DNA from: a virus
IMG/VR virus record: IMGVR_UViG_3300043433_000070
Location: 1-44,217 of that record
Strand: one strand, 5' to 3'
Length of the DNA: 44,217 nt
The translations under genes and the position numbers were made by a program. The notes under the pieces are model-generated. The model was not told the DNA's origin and did no database searches. It worked only from the letters and a program-made list of their open reading frames with translations. Below are positions 1-7,241 of this stretch, piece after piece (positions within the stretch are counted from its first letter, which is position 1; every line of letters begins with the position of its first letter).

Positions 1-513
1 TACCATGATCCACTTAAATTCTCCATTCTTTTTGAATGTATGCTGAATAAATGTTACTTCATATGTTTTAAAGCCACTATCACTTTCCATTGTTATGGAT
101 TCATCAATTAATGGTTTTTCAACTTCAATTTTAATCTGTTCAATATACATTGGTTTCAATTCATCTAATGCTTCTTCTAACATTTCAGCGAAGCAAGTAC
201 CACCATTATAGAATTGTCCTATAAATGAAAGACTTCCATCACTATTTCTGTTAAGTTTCATGAAGTATTCTTCATCAGAACATTCTTCATGGTCAATGAC
301 TCTGTAAAGATTCTCACCATGAATAAAATACTCTTCGTCTTGAACGCTTCCGATTTTACCTTTATATTCATCAAAGGCATCTCTAAAATCTTCTTGCCAA
401 TCTTCGCCTAATTCGATATGTCTACGAACTGCGATAGCTCTACAAGTTTCTTCTAAACTTTTCTCAATTTTAACCGGATAAAGTTTTCCTGTGTGAAATT
501 CTGTTTGACTCAT
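1..513 (-). CDS. Hypothetical protein, 3' end outside window
   Basis: An open frame starts at ATG 513-511 and runs off the left edge, giving 171 residues so far, beginning MSQTEFHTGKLYPVKIEKS. It is acidic and rich in Glu and Asp, with no signal peptide or membrane segment. I recognise no family. Its ATG shares a base with the stop of the upstream 51-residue gene (TAATG), so the two are probably translationally coupled. The base composition matches the neighbours. The coding call is firm because the frame is long and uninterrupted; the function is unknown. Confidence 0.8.
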   Translation of the reverse strand, partial: MSQTEFHTGKLYPVKIEKSLEETCRAIAVRRHIELGEDWQEDFRDAFDEYKGKIGSVQDEEYFIHGENLYRVIDHEECSDEEYFMKLNRNSDGSLSFIGQFYNGGTCFAEMLEEALDELKPMYIEQIKIEVEKPLIDESITMESDSGFKTYEVTFIQHTFKKNGEFKWIMV

Positions 514-668
514 TATTCTTCGTCTCTTTGAATAAACCCGGTTACTACTGCTATTACAAAAAATGGAACCGTAATGGCATAAAATTGCCAAGTCATGAAT
601 GTTATATGGCCAAAATGTGCCAAAGAAAAACCTAACCATAAAGGTGCTATTGCTTTATATGCTTTCAT
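513..668 (-). CDS. Small two-helix membrane protein
   Basis: This 51-residue frame (MKAYKAIAPLWLGFSL...) has two hydrophobic stretches, about residues 5-22 and 26-44, with a charged QRDEE tail, so it is probably an inner-membrane protein crossing twice. It sits directly upstream of the partial gene at 1-513 with a TAATG overlap, and directly downstream of the macro domain gene. No family is recognised. Small membrane proteins of this kind occur elsewhere in the window (4090-4227, 33901-34050), and they are plausible phage membrane-remodelling or superinfection factors, which is only inference. Confidence 0.65.
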   Translation of the reverse strand: MKAYKAIAPLWLGFSLAHFGHITFMTWQFYAITVPFFVIAVVTGFIQRDEE

Positions 669-670
669 CC

Positions 671-1144
671 TTATTGTTTATAAATTACTACTGACACTTT
701 CATGTCCTTTAACTCTGTTTGAATAATCTTCTTAATTCTGTTCCAATCTCCACCTGCTAATCCTGCTCCAATCTTTGGCAATCCAATATGCTTACCACTA
801 AATCTATGATTGATTTTACGCATACAAAGAGTCAATGCTTCGTAGTCTAATGGTTTTGAAACTCCATCAGCATGATTCTTACCATAACTAAATTGAGTGT
901 ATGAATTAACAACAAATGGTATTGCTCCATCTCTTTCAATAAGCCATTCTATTTGCCCTAGTTTGTTAATGTCACCCTTACGAGTAAATGATTCAAGCGG
1001 ATATTGGTCAACTCCAAATGCTTTTGCCATTTGTGGAGCTATTCCAGCTCCCATATTTGACATACAATTACAACCATGTGTAATTACGTCAAACATGCCC
1101 TGTTTTGCTAGCGCAATTAAATCACCTTCTATTTCTTGATACAT
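671..1144 (-). CDS. Macro domain protein (ADP-ribose-1''-phosphate processing type)
   Basis: A 157-residue single macro domain. The sequence shows the ADP-ribose pocket: VITHGCNCMSN (residues 20-30), the glycine-rich MGAGIAPQMA (31-40), and LPKIGAGLAGGDW near residue 125. Known relatives bind ADP-ribose and many remove ADP-ribose or the 1''-phosphate from Appr-1''-p, a by-product of tRNA splicing and repair, or reverse protein/nucleic-acid ADP-ribosylation. It fits either NAD-metabolite handling with the PRPP-synthetase homologue at 2011-2886 or the RNA-repair genes further along. The length is normal for a stand-alone macro domain. Family call firm; substrate unknown. Confidence 0.9.
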   Translation of the reverse strand: MYQEIEGDLIALAKQGMFDVITHGCNCMSNMGAGIAPQMAKAFGVDQYPLESFTRKGDINKLGQIEWLIERDGAIPFVVNSYTQFSYGKNHADGVSKPLDYEALTLCMRKINHRFSGKHIGLPKIGAGLAGGDWNRIKKIIQTELKDMKVSVVIYKQ

Positions 1145-1145
1145 C

Positions 1146-1661
1146 TTATGCTAATCTAAATTGTTTTAAAAACTCTCTTAAGAATACAATTCTTTGTGAT
1201 TCTCTTTCTACGACGCTGAATTTCATCAGCCAATCGTGATATTGTTCGCCAATACATCTGCCGCCCATTTTATCTTCTGTAATATCTCCACCGTCCCAAT
1301 CTGGCCAAAGCTTTTTGTCCCATACTCGATCATCAACTAAGAAAACTACCGCAGTTAATTGGTCACCTAAATCTGGTTCAAAAAAACTACTGAATTGAAC
1401 ACCTTCATCATGCAATAATTGTCTGTGGTTGTTTAATGAACCAAGATGATTACCGTTATCGATGTTATAACTTTTGTTTGTTGTACCTCCATTTAAAATG
1501 ATAAAAGTTTTGTCTTCTTTTGCCCATTTTTGGTATTCTGTGGTATTTCCAAATTCTAATCCATATTCAACAACAGCATGGCCGAATTGAATGCCTTGTT
1601 GAATTGGACTTATGTTATACGGGACTAGTCCCATCATTCTATAAGTTCTACTGCTCGTCAT
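1146..1661 (-). CDS. Hypothetical protein with PTH2-like features
   Basis: A 171-residue soluble protein. Early residues MGLVPYNISPIQQGIQFGHA recall the start of peptidyl-tRNA hydrolase 2, which has a beta strand followed by a Q..HA helix, and the later stretch HDEGVQFSSFFEPDLGDQLTA resembles the PTH2 region before its acidic-loop motif. The rest does not match closely, so hydrolase activity on peptidyl-tRNA is only a possibility. The upstream 49-residue gene overlaps its start by 14 nt. An HHpred comparison with PTH2 would settle the fold. Confidence 0.7.
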   Translation of the reverse strand: MTSSRTYRMMGLVPYNISPIQQGIQFGHAVVEYGLEFGNTTEYQKWAKEDKTFIILNGGTTNKSYNIDNGNHLGSLNNHRQLLHDEGVQFSSFFEPDLGDQLTAVVFLVDDRVWDKKLWPDWDGGDITEDKMGGRCIGEQYHDWLMKFSVVERESQRIVFLREFLKQFRLA

Positions 1662-1797
1662 CGGTTGATTCAGTTTCTGTAGATTCTTCTACGCGAACTT
1701 CTACTGATTGCAACTCATATCTTGAGCCTAAAATTGGATCTTGTACCAGGACTACTCTGTCTACTATTTCCGTTTTGATTTGATTTTCTTTACTCAT
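1648..1797 (-). CDS. Small acidic hypothetical protein
   Basis: A 49-residue frame starting MSKENQIKTEIVDRVVLVQD and ending in an acidic Glu/Thr/Ser tail. No signal or membrane segment. It lies in the tight minus-strand operon: its end overlaps the next start by 14 nt, and only one base separates its ATG from the stop of the upstream gene (1799). No family recognised; the call rests on a typical start, composition and operon position. Confidence 0.6.
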   Translation of the reverse strand: MSKENQIKTEIVDRVVLVQDPILGSRYELQSVEVRVEESTETESTDDEQ

Positions 1798-1798
1798 C

Positions 1799-2011
1799 TT
1801 ATATTAATTTTAAAAATTTTAATTCTTCTACTGCTGCTTCAAACGCTTCTTGCCATGTTCGATATAAATACCATTCTCTGACTTGAATCAATTCGTAATT
1901 TCCAAAGTGTTCATATTTGTATATGTCGAATGCATATTTTGGAGCACTTGTTTGATCTAAACCAATTTCTACAACGAAGCCTAACGTGGCTAATGAATCT
2001 ATCGTGTACAT
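1799..2011 (-). CDS. Hypothetical protein, 70 aa
   Basis: A 70-residue protein starting MYTIDSLATLGFVVEIGLDQ and rich in aromatic residues around WYLYRTWQEAFEAA. It has an alpha/beta pattern with a C-terminal helix. Its ATG overlaps the stop of the PRPP-synthetase homologue in a TAATG junction, implying coupled translation, so it may work in the same pathway. No family recognised. Confidence 0.7.
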   Translation of the reverse strand: MYTIDSLATLGFVVEIGLDQTSAPKYAFDIYKYEHFGNYELIQVREWYLYRTWQEAFEAAVEELKFLKLI

Positions 2012-2886
2012 TAGAATATGTTAAATGTTGTTGTGTTTGTTTTTTCTTCGTATTCATTATCAGCAACATCTCTATAAGAATTTGTAGTGTAAATACCTTC
2101 AAAATGCTGAGCTAATTCTTTGAAACCAGCACTAAAAATACCATGCGTTACGATTAAATAAACTTTAGCCGTTGGTCTGCTTCCTTTAATAGCCTTTGCT
2201 AATTCAATGAAAGTTCTACCACCATCACAAATATCATCTATGATTGCGTATTTTATATCGTTGTGTTGGTCTAATGTTGGAATCTCAGTTCTAAGAATCT
2301 TACTGGTTTTAATATCTCGTACTTTAGAAGCTGTGATAATATTATCAATCTTAAATTCTTTAGCAACATCAAAGATCTTTTTATAAGCGCCTGCGTCTGG
2401 GCTTACTAGACAGATTCGACTTTGTGCTCCATCTTTGTTATCGATCTTTGTTAAAGCATCTTTAACTAAACGATGGTTATTATGCTTGTGATAGTTATTC
2501 AAACAAGCTTCTAACACATCTGAGTGAGGATCTAAGACTGTCACTCTTGAAAAGTTTTGTGCATTGATGATTGGGCAAATAACTGTTTTAAGATAGTTAC
2601 TAGTGCCAGCTTCAAATTTACGATCAGAACGTGCTCCTAAGAAATAAGGCACATTTAACTTAACGTTTTCAACATAAGAGAATTCTCTTAGTGCTTGATT
2701 AGCTGAGATAATAATTTCTAAATCCTTAAATGAATTTAACCTACTTGTAATACTTACTGTAATTTTGTTAGGTAAATCTGCATCAACCATATCTAATGTG
2801 ATTGATTGTTGTCCATCTGGAAATCTAGAGATTTTATATTTAATATCTGAATTTTCTAAGTCAACTAAGTTTAATTTCTGTATCAT
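2011..2886 (-). CDS. prs: Ribose-phosphate pyrophosphokinase homologue (Prs-like)
   Basis: A 291-residue Prs-family protein. Visible motifs are RFPDGQ (21-26), ARSDRK (85-90), VTVLDPHSD (115-123, the region of the ribose-phosphate signature), VSPDAGAYKK (161-170), the flexible-loop lysine region ITASKVRD (184-191), and the PRPP-binding loop AIIDDICDGGRT (214-225). Prs converts ribose-5-phosphate and ATP to PRPP for nucleotide and NAD synthesis. Some phages carry Prs homologues in NAD salvage, including ADP-ribose pyrophosphorylating variants, so the neighbouring macro domain is suggestive. It is about 20 residues shorter than bacterial Prs. A promoter lies just upstream (2905-2945). Confidence 0.92.
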   Translation of the reverse strand: MIQKLNLVDLENSDIKYKISRFPDGQQSITLDMVDADLPNKITVSITSRLNSFKDLEIIISANQALREFSYVENVKLNVPYFLGARSDRKFEAGTSNYLKTVICPIINAQNFSRVTVLDPHSDVLEACLNNYHKHNNHRLVKDALTKIDNKDGAQSRICLVSPDAGAYKKIFDVAKEFKIDNIITASKVRDIKTSKILRTEIPTLDQHNDIKYAIIDDICDGGRTFIELAKAIKGSRPTAKVYLIVTHGIFSAGFKELAQHFEGIYTTNSYRDVADNEYEEKTNTTTFNIF

Positions 2887-2904
2887 GATATGTTGTTTTT
2901 AATT

Positions 2905-2945
2905 ATATGTAAATATACACAAAAGTTTTGAGATAAAAAAATATA
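2905..2945 (-). promoter_or_regulatory. Promoter for the prs operon
   Basis: On the minus strand a TATATTTAC box (2909-2917) lies about 23 nt before the prs ATG. It is preceded upstream by an AT-rich TTTTTTTATCTCAAAA element that matches the phage promoter family repeated through the window. The box fits the Bacteroidetes -7 consensus TAnnTTTG. Confidence 0.7.
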
Positions 2946-2958
2946 ATGTTAATTATTT

Positions 2959-3393
2959 TTAATAATATGATCGACCTCCAGAAGTTCCTAGATTTCCAGC
3001 ATTTCCTGAAGTTCCATTCGTATTTTCTGAATTAAAATTTAAAACCGATACTCTTGCAGCAACTCTAGTTCCCATTGCGGTATCTTCAATTGACCATTCG
3101 AATAGATCGCTTCTCATGATTTCATCACAGATTTCTCGTTTGATTCCCATCTTCACAGTGTCTAACGCAAATTGAGAGTCAATCTTACCATACATTCTTT
3201 CGTATTGTGACATTATCTTTTCAGATCTTATAGTCACTGGATGTCCATGTTTGGTATTGTATATGGTTCCGACGTGATACGTGTCATTCTTGCTTTTTAT
3301 AAAAGCACTGAATGGAAATAAAATACCAAGCACTCTTTTAAGAGCTTCAATTGCTGGTTTAAAATCTAACTTTTTGTCTAAAAATGATGCCAT
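2959..3393 (-). CDS. Hypothetical protein with GTSG tail
   Basis: A 144-residue protein. The first 115 residues look globular and unfamiliar. The C-terminus, NTNGTSGNAGNLGTSGGRS, is a short Gly-Thr-Ser tract like the triplets of the long fibre at 12982-14709. No signal peptide. It is the last gene of the operon before the prs promoter. The tail might be a linker or virion attachment sequence, which is inference only. Confidence 0.7.
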   Translation of the reverse strand: MASFLDKKLDFKPAIEALKRVLGILFPFSAFIKSKNDTYHVGTIYNTKHGHPVTIRSEKIMSQYERMYGKIDSQFALDTVKMGIKREICDEIMRSDLFEWSIEDTAMGTRVAARVSVLNFNSENTNGTSGNAGNLGTSGGRSYY

Positions 3394-3395
3394 AA

Positions 3396-3806
3396 TTAAC
3401 TTCTATAAATACATTCTTTGTTTTTGTAAATACTTAATACACTTCCTTGGCCATGTGTGATTGCAAATTGATAACCAAAGTAATCATAGATCCCTGAAGG
3501 AAAGCTTTCAGTCAAGCCATCAATTGGATCAATTTCATTTCCTTCACTCGATGCAAGTTCCCATAACAAATTAGTAACGTGTAAAGGTCTTTCAGAATAA
3601 GTCTTATAATGACGTGCATCATAAATCTCTTGCTTTTTAAGAACTCTTTGCATTATCTGATCAAATTCTTTAGCATTAGTAAAATGATCTTTAATTCTTT
3701 GGGCTCTTGCTCTTTCAATGGCGTCCTTTTTGGCAAGCTTCTCAAAGTATTCTTCCATTGATTTTTGGCCTGCTGGACTTTTCATCCATTCTAGTACGTC
3801 TTTCAT
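3396..3806 (-). CDS. Hypothetical protein, 136 aa
   Basis: A 136-residue protein with a charged helical N-terminal half (MKDVLEWMKSPAGQKSMEE...) and a mixed C-terminal half ending in KNKECIYRS. No signal peptide, transmembrane segment or catalytic motif is visible. It is spaced 3 nt from its neighbours on both sides, so it belongs to the same operon. Confidence 0.7.
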   Translation of the reverse strand: MKDVLEWMKSPAGQKSMEEYFEKLAKKDAIERARAQRIKDHFTNAKEFDQIMQRVLKKQEIYDARHYKTYSERPLHVTNLLWELASSEGNEIDPIDGLTESFPSGIYDYFGYQFAITHGQGSVLSIYKNKECIYRS

Positions 3807-3809
3807 AAC

Positions 3810-4106
3810 TTATATTTTAAATCGTTTCATTACCTTTAGTCTGTCAATTTCAAAACCCATAATTTCTAATTCTTTTGTGTCAAATATAACCTCATTGGTT
3901 TTGGAGTCCATCATTACCCTATCATATTCTCCAGTTTCTTTATTTCTTGTAACAAAGCAAAAAATATTCTTTAAAGCATCTTTATTAAGACCATTATCAC
4001 TTTGAGCATATTGTGTAGAGATTTTGTCGTGAAACCACTCGTGCGTTTCAGACTCAAAATATAAACCATCAATTTCTAAGAATTCGTTTTTATTCGTCAT
4101 CTTCAT
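3810..4106 (-). CDS. Hypothetical protein, 98 aa
   Basis: A 98-residue soluble protein; ATG at 4106 or, two codons later, at 4100. It contains GLYFESETHEWFHDKIST and a beta-rich middle (FCFVTRNKETGEYDRVMMD). I recognise no family. Its 5' end overlaps the stop of the 45-residue membrane protein by 17 nt. Confidence 0.7.
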   Translation of the reverse strand: MKMTNKNEFLEIDGLYFESETHEWFHDKISTQYAQSDNGLNKDALKNIFCFVTRNKETGEYDRVMMDSKTNEVIFDTKELEIMGFEIDRLKVMKRFKI

Positions 4107-4227
4107 TTGAATATGTTGGTGTAAATACTAATGCCCATAATGGCCATCCGGACTTTGTAAAATAACATGCAAATCCGATTAAACTAAAGAATGTAATGTA
4201 AATTAATGCTATTGAAAAGTGTTTCAT
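4090..4227 (-). CDS. Small membrane protein, 45 aa
   Basis: A short frame starting MKHFSIALIYITFFSLIGFA, with a strong hydrophobic helix (about 5-22), a short turn, a second weaker hydrophobic stretch (WPLWALVF) and an acidic tail. Likely a membrane protein. It overlaps the next gene by 17 nt and starts 5 nt after the stop of the upstream gene, as expected in this operon. Function unknown. Confidence 0.6.
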   Translation of the reverse strand: MKHFSIALIYITFFSLIGFACYFTKSGWPLWALVFTPTYSNEDDE

Positions 4228-4231
4228 AATT

Positions 4232-4636
4232 TTATTTGTTTATGATTACGTGAAATTTTTTGTCTGAGCCTAAGATTAAATCATCAACATATGTCTGAGC
4301 TGCTTCATTTGAATCAAAGTACATTCGTAAATTATGCTTGTAACTTAAATAAATAGAAACATTCGCTTTGTTACGAATACGAAATGGTAATACTTTGAGC
4401 CACTCATACTCTTCAAAATACTCTGAAGTTTTTCTGTCCCATGGATATCGATCTGTACCATCTTCTCTGATGTAGTCATTCCAACCTGCTGGAATTTCAG
4501 GTTCCATGCCATATTTAAATCCTAAGAATGTTTTAGGACGAGCTGGAATTGAATCCATCCATCTATATGATGTTTCTGTTTCATGTGTTAGAGTAATTGA
4601 CTCTATTTTGTCTAATTCGAAATAATGTTTTTTCAT
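4232..4636 (-). CDS. Hypothetical protein, 134 aa
   Basis: A 134-residue protein starting MKKHYFELDKIESITLTHE. It contains a Trp/Tyr/Pro-rich central region (RPKTFLGFKYGMEPEIPAGW) often seen in conserved phage hypotheticals of unknown role. No signal peptide or membrane segment. Close packing with its neighbours supports coding. Confidence 0.7.
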   Translation of the reverse strand: MKKHYFELDKIESITLTHETETSYRWMDSIPARPKTFLGFKYGMEPEIPAGWNDYIREDGTDRYPWDRKTSEYFEEYEWLKVLPFRIRNKANVSIYLSYKHNLRMYFDSNEAAQTYVDDLILGSDKKFHVIINK

Positions 4637-4637
4637 C

Positions 4638-4892
4638 TTAATAAGTATTAGTGATTTGACTTGTTAATATTCTTGAATCATCTTCTTGTGATTCGATTCC
4701 TAAAGAAATTGATTTACCATAAGCAATTACTTTGATGATGGTTTCTCCGTAACTATCAACTTCTGTTGTAAATCTTACGAATCCTGCACCTGTTGCTTTT
4801 TCATTGTAACCAACCATATCTTTGTGTTGGATCGCTGCTGAGAATATGATTGCACATCCATCAACGATTACGTATTTTGCTGGACTTAACAT
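4638..4892 (-). CDS. Hypothetical protein, 84 aa
   Basis: An 84-residue beta-rich protein starting MLSPAKYVIVDGCAIIFSAA, with HKDMVGYNEKATGAGFVRF in the middle. No family recognised. The ATG overlaps the stop of the upstream membrane protein gene by one base, implying coupling. Confidence 0.7.
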   Translation of the reverse strand: MLSPAKYVIVDGCAIIFSAAIQHKDMVGYNEKATGAGFVRFTTEVDSYGETIIKVIAYGKSISLGIESQEDDSRILTSQITNTY

Positions 4893-5230
4893 TACTTAAC
4901 TTCTATAATGTTAGGATATTCGCTTGCCCATCCAATGCGGTAACCTGAAGTTTTGATTGTATACGTAGAATCTTGTTTAAGTTTTCCATATACATCACTT
5001 GAATAATAGTTACCACGTAACATATCATCTTCTAATTTGAATGTACCTTTATCAGTATATACAACATAGAATGACGTAATTGTTTTTCCAGTTTGTTCTG
5101 TGATACGTTCTTTACCTTCTACTTTTACAGTATGAGTTTCGACGTGGTTGTAAGCTTTAACATTAACATAAATTGCTGCAATGATTAAAGCTGCGATTAA
5201 TGCAAAAAATAATTTAATTGATGTGTTCAT
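4892..5230 (-). CDS. Membrane-anchored hypothetical protein
   Basis: A 112-residue protein with an N-terminal hydrophobic helix (about residues 6-24, IKLFFALIAALIIAAIYVNV) followed by a beta-rich soluble domain, probably facing the periplasm. The pattern of one anchor and a small KVEGKERI...DKGTFKLEDD domain is seen in conserved phage envelope proteins. First gene after the promoter at 5251-5305. Confidence 0.75.
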   Translation of the reverse strand: MNTSIKLFFALIAALIIAAIYVNVKAYNHVETHTVKVEGKERITEQTGKTITSFYVVYTDKGTFKLEDDMLRGNYYSSDVYGKLKQDSTYTIKTSGYRIGWASEYPNIIEVK

Positions 5231-5250
5231 AATTTCTTTGTTTTAATTAG

Positions 5251-5305
5251 ATATGTAAATATACAAAATACTTTTGATATAAAAAAATATTTAAGCGATT
5301 ATTTT
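5251..5305 (-). promoter_or_regulatory. Phage promoter, minus strand
   Basis: On the minus strand an AAATATTTTTTTATATCAAAAG block is followed by TATATTTAC (5255-5263) about 25 nt before the ATG of the 112-residue membrane protein. The same layout recurs upstream of at least nine other operons in the window. Confidence 0.75.
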
Positions 5306-5643
5306 TAATATTTAATACAAAATACTGGTTTTTCAGCATTTTTGGCCATGTCCATTGTCATTTTGGTTCCCTTGGAAATGCCATCCCAAAATGCAATTAT
5401 TATATCGCTAGCCTCTACGATTTTAATGTTTCTAAGTGCGGCTGCTCTCTTTCCTAAAGACCAATCTGGTTTATAAATGATTGTTTTAATTTCATTAGAT
5501 TTAGCCCATTTTTCAGCAAGAGAATCGGCGCCTTTAGCTCCACCGCTTACAATACAATCTACTCTAGTTTTAAGTTTATCGAGAGTAGAGCACACCAAAT
5601 CATAATCATTGAAGTATCTTGTGCCTATTACACCAACTCTCAT
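5305..5643 (-). CDS. SLOG-superfamily protein (DUF2493-like)
   Basis: A 112-residue Rossmann-like protein. MRVGVIGTRYFNDY (1-14) is the first strand and loop, VSGGAKGADSLAEKWA (33-48) is the typical SLOG glycine-rich nucleotide site, and GKRAAALRN (64-72) completes the DUF2493/YspA signature. SLOG domains are thought to sense or process nucleotide-derived ligands and turn up in defence and counter-defence systems; the ligand here is unknown. Last gene before the promoter at 5251-5305. Confidence 0.85.
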   Translation of the reverse strand: MRVGVIGTRYFNDYDLVCSTLDKLKTRVDCIVSGGAKGADSLAEKWAKSNEIKTIIYKPDWSLGKRAAALRNIKIVEASDIIIAFWDGISKGTKMTMDMAKNAEKPVFCIKY

Positions 5644-5644
5644 A

Positions 5645-5962
5645 TTACAATGATTTAAAATAATCTTTAATTCGTTCTACTATAGTTGGTTTATCTTTTA
5701 AACAATCAAGAGGAGCGTACTCATTCAAAAACAATCTTTTCTTAACATCTGACAAAGAATCAAAGTTTTGCCAATTTGAAATCATATCAGCCATTTCACA
5801 GATACCAGCTTCACGTGCTCTTGCAGTAAGTATATTATAAAATTGCTCAGGAGCTAATAATGTATATTCGTTTAATGTATCAATCTTAGGTTGATTTGCT
5901 TGTCTTTGGCCTCCTTTTTTATTTAAAAGATTTGCCGCTATAATTGCACTGTATGGAAACAT
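5645..5962 (-). CDS. Hypothetical protein, 105 aa
   Basis: A 105-residue mostly helical protein. The N-terminus MFPYSAIIAANLLNKKGG is mildly hydrophobic but short. The remainder (LLAPEQFYNILTARAREAG...) looks soluble. No family recognised. It follows the promoter at 5983-6035 and is separated by one base from the SLOG gene, so the two form an operon. Confidence 0.7.
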   Translation of the reverse strand: MFPYSAIIAANLLNKKGGQRQANQPKIDTLNEYTLLAPEQFYNILTARAREAGICEMADMISNWQNFDSLSDVKKRLFLNEYAPLDCLKDKPTIVERIKDYFKSL

Positions 5963-5982
5963 AATTTCTTTGTTTTAATTAG

Positions 5983-6035
5983 ATATGTAAATATACCAAA
6001 TCTTTTTGATATAAAAAAATATTTAGCTACTTATT
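5983..6035 (-). promoter_or_regulatory. Phage promoter, minus strand
   Basis: AAATATTTTTTTATATCAAAAAG followed by TATATTTAC (5987-5995) on the minus strand, about 25 nt before the ATG at 5962. The leader, including the AACAAAG stretch, is nearly identical to the promoter at 5251-5305. Confidence 0.75.
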
Positions 6036-6234
6036 TTAAGTATTTTCTAATAAATTTTGATTCTCTTTTATTCAAGACTAAAACATACTGAGTTCCACCT
6101 TTAGTTTGATAAACTTGATATCTTTGCCCATTTTCAAAATGCCACTCGTTTGTGTAGCTATAATCTTTGATCGATTCTTCTGCTGATTTACATGAAAATA
6201 AAACGAGAGCTAATAATATTAATATGACTTTCAT
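6031..6234 (-). CDS. Small predicted lipoprotein
   Basis: A 67-residue protein with a signal sequence (MKVILILLALVLFSC) whose Cys15 is a lipobox cysteine, so it should be lipidated and exposed in the envelope. The mature part is about 50 residues and beta-rich. Its ATG overlaps the stop of the 304-residue gene. Lipoproteins encoded by phages often block superinfection, which is a possibility but not shown here. Confidence 0.75.
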   Translation of the reverse strand: MKVILILLALVLFSCKSAEESIKDYSYTNEWHFENGQRYQVYQTKGGTQYVLVLNKRESKFIRKYLK

Positions 6235-7148
6235 TACGCTTGTTCTTTATAAGTGTTAATTAATTCACCAACTCTAGTTAAAATTGATCTTTGTGAATTA
6301 CCTTCTTTTGCTTTAACATCTAAACTTCTAACTGAATTTTGCAAATATTGTAATTGAGTCAATAAGTTTCCAATGGTTGCATCGCTTACTTTCTTTTGAG
6401 ATTGTTTTGCAATATGAAAACTAATTAAGTCTTCTAATTTCTTACGATTATCGTTCATTCTGTCGATACAATTCTCGTAAGTTGAAATAATAGAAAGACT
6501 TGCAGTTTTATCGAAATCTTCCATTCCACTAACATAAGAACCACCGATTTTAACAAATCTCAAACCAGAATGTGTAGGAATATCGATTCTACTCTTGTCA
6601 ATTCCATAACTTGCACAAACTTCGAAGAATAATTCATTGTTGTTTGGTGTAAATTTACAATTAGTTTCAAGGATATGTTTAGCATCCATTGAGTGTAATG
6701 GAACAATGTTCTTATAAGCACTTACTGGATATTCAATGATCTCGATTTCCATGTTATGAATCTCTTCAACACTTTCATAAATTGCTTTATAAGTTCTAAA
6801 GAAACGTACAGCAAATACTTCATCTTCTAATGTAGCATAATCATATTGCTCAGAATCTTCATCATATTCTCGAGTCGAATTGATCTTTTCAAGAATTTTA
6901 TTATATTCAGTTAAACCAATCGTAGTCATGTCTTCTGTGTTATCATAACCGATTAACTTTCGAATAGTATTTTTGTATATGATAGTTTCTGGTTTCTCAG
7001 AAATTGTAACTAACTCTGCTCCATTTGAAGTACCTCTCAAGGCATCTACTAATGGTTTCCCGTTAACAATAAGAGTTTTGTTATAGATAGTTTTAACTAC
7101 ATATAAACCAGTTTGAGAATCATAACCTACTTTAATTGAATTTTCCAT
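6234..7148 (-). CDS. Hypothetical protein, 304 aa
   Basis: A 304-residue soluble protein. The N-terminal 80 residues are beta-rich, the middle is acidic, and the C-terminal 70 residues are heptad-like and probably coiled coil (LLTQLQYLQNSVRSLDVK). No catalytic motif or known family is apparent. It starts after the promoter at 7170-7181. Confidence 0.75.
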   Translation of the reverse strand: MENSIKVGYDSQTGLYVVKTIYNKTLIVNGKPLVDALRGTSNGAELVTISEKPETIIYKNTIRKLIGYDNTEDMTTIGLTEYNKILEKINSTREYDEDSEQYDYATLEDEVFAVRFFRTYKAIYESVEEIHNMEIEIIEYPVSAYKNIVPLHSMDAKHILETNCKFTPNNNELFFEVCASYGIDKSRIDIPTHSGLRFVKIGGSYVSGMEDFDKTASLSIISTYENCIDRMNDNRKKLEDLISFHIAKQSQKKVSDATIGNLLTQLQYLQNSVRSLDVKAKEGNSQRSILTRVGELINTYKEQA

Positions 7149-7169
7149 GTTGTTTATCTTTTAATTACT

Positions 7170-7181
7170 CTGTAAATATAC
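7170..7181 (-). promoter_or_regulatory. Promoter box after terminator
   Basis: GTATATTTACAGAG on the minus strand, 22-32 nt before the ATG at 7148. Unlike the other promoters it follows a terminator hairpin directly. The same terminator-promoter cassette recurs at 44131-44186. Confidence 0.65.
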
Positions 7182-7182
7182 G

Positions 7183-7212
7183 AAAAAAAGCCCAAACTAA
7201 AAAATCTGGGCT
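7183..7212 (-). terminator. Rho-independent terminator
   Basis: On the minus strand, stem AAGCCCA / TGGGCTT with an AT-rich loop is followed by a run of T. It ends the transcript of the 216-residue gene at 7242-7892. Confidence 0.85.
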
Positions 7213-7241
7213 TAATTATTTTTCAAAAAGTTACGAACAAT

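Noticed and set aside
1520-1783. Plus-strand 87-residue frame
   Set aside because: It is antisense to two minus-strand genes in a tight operon and lacks recognisable features.
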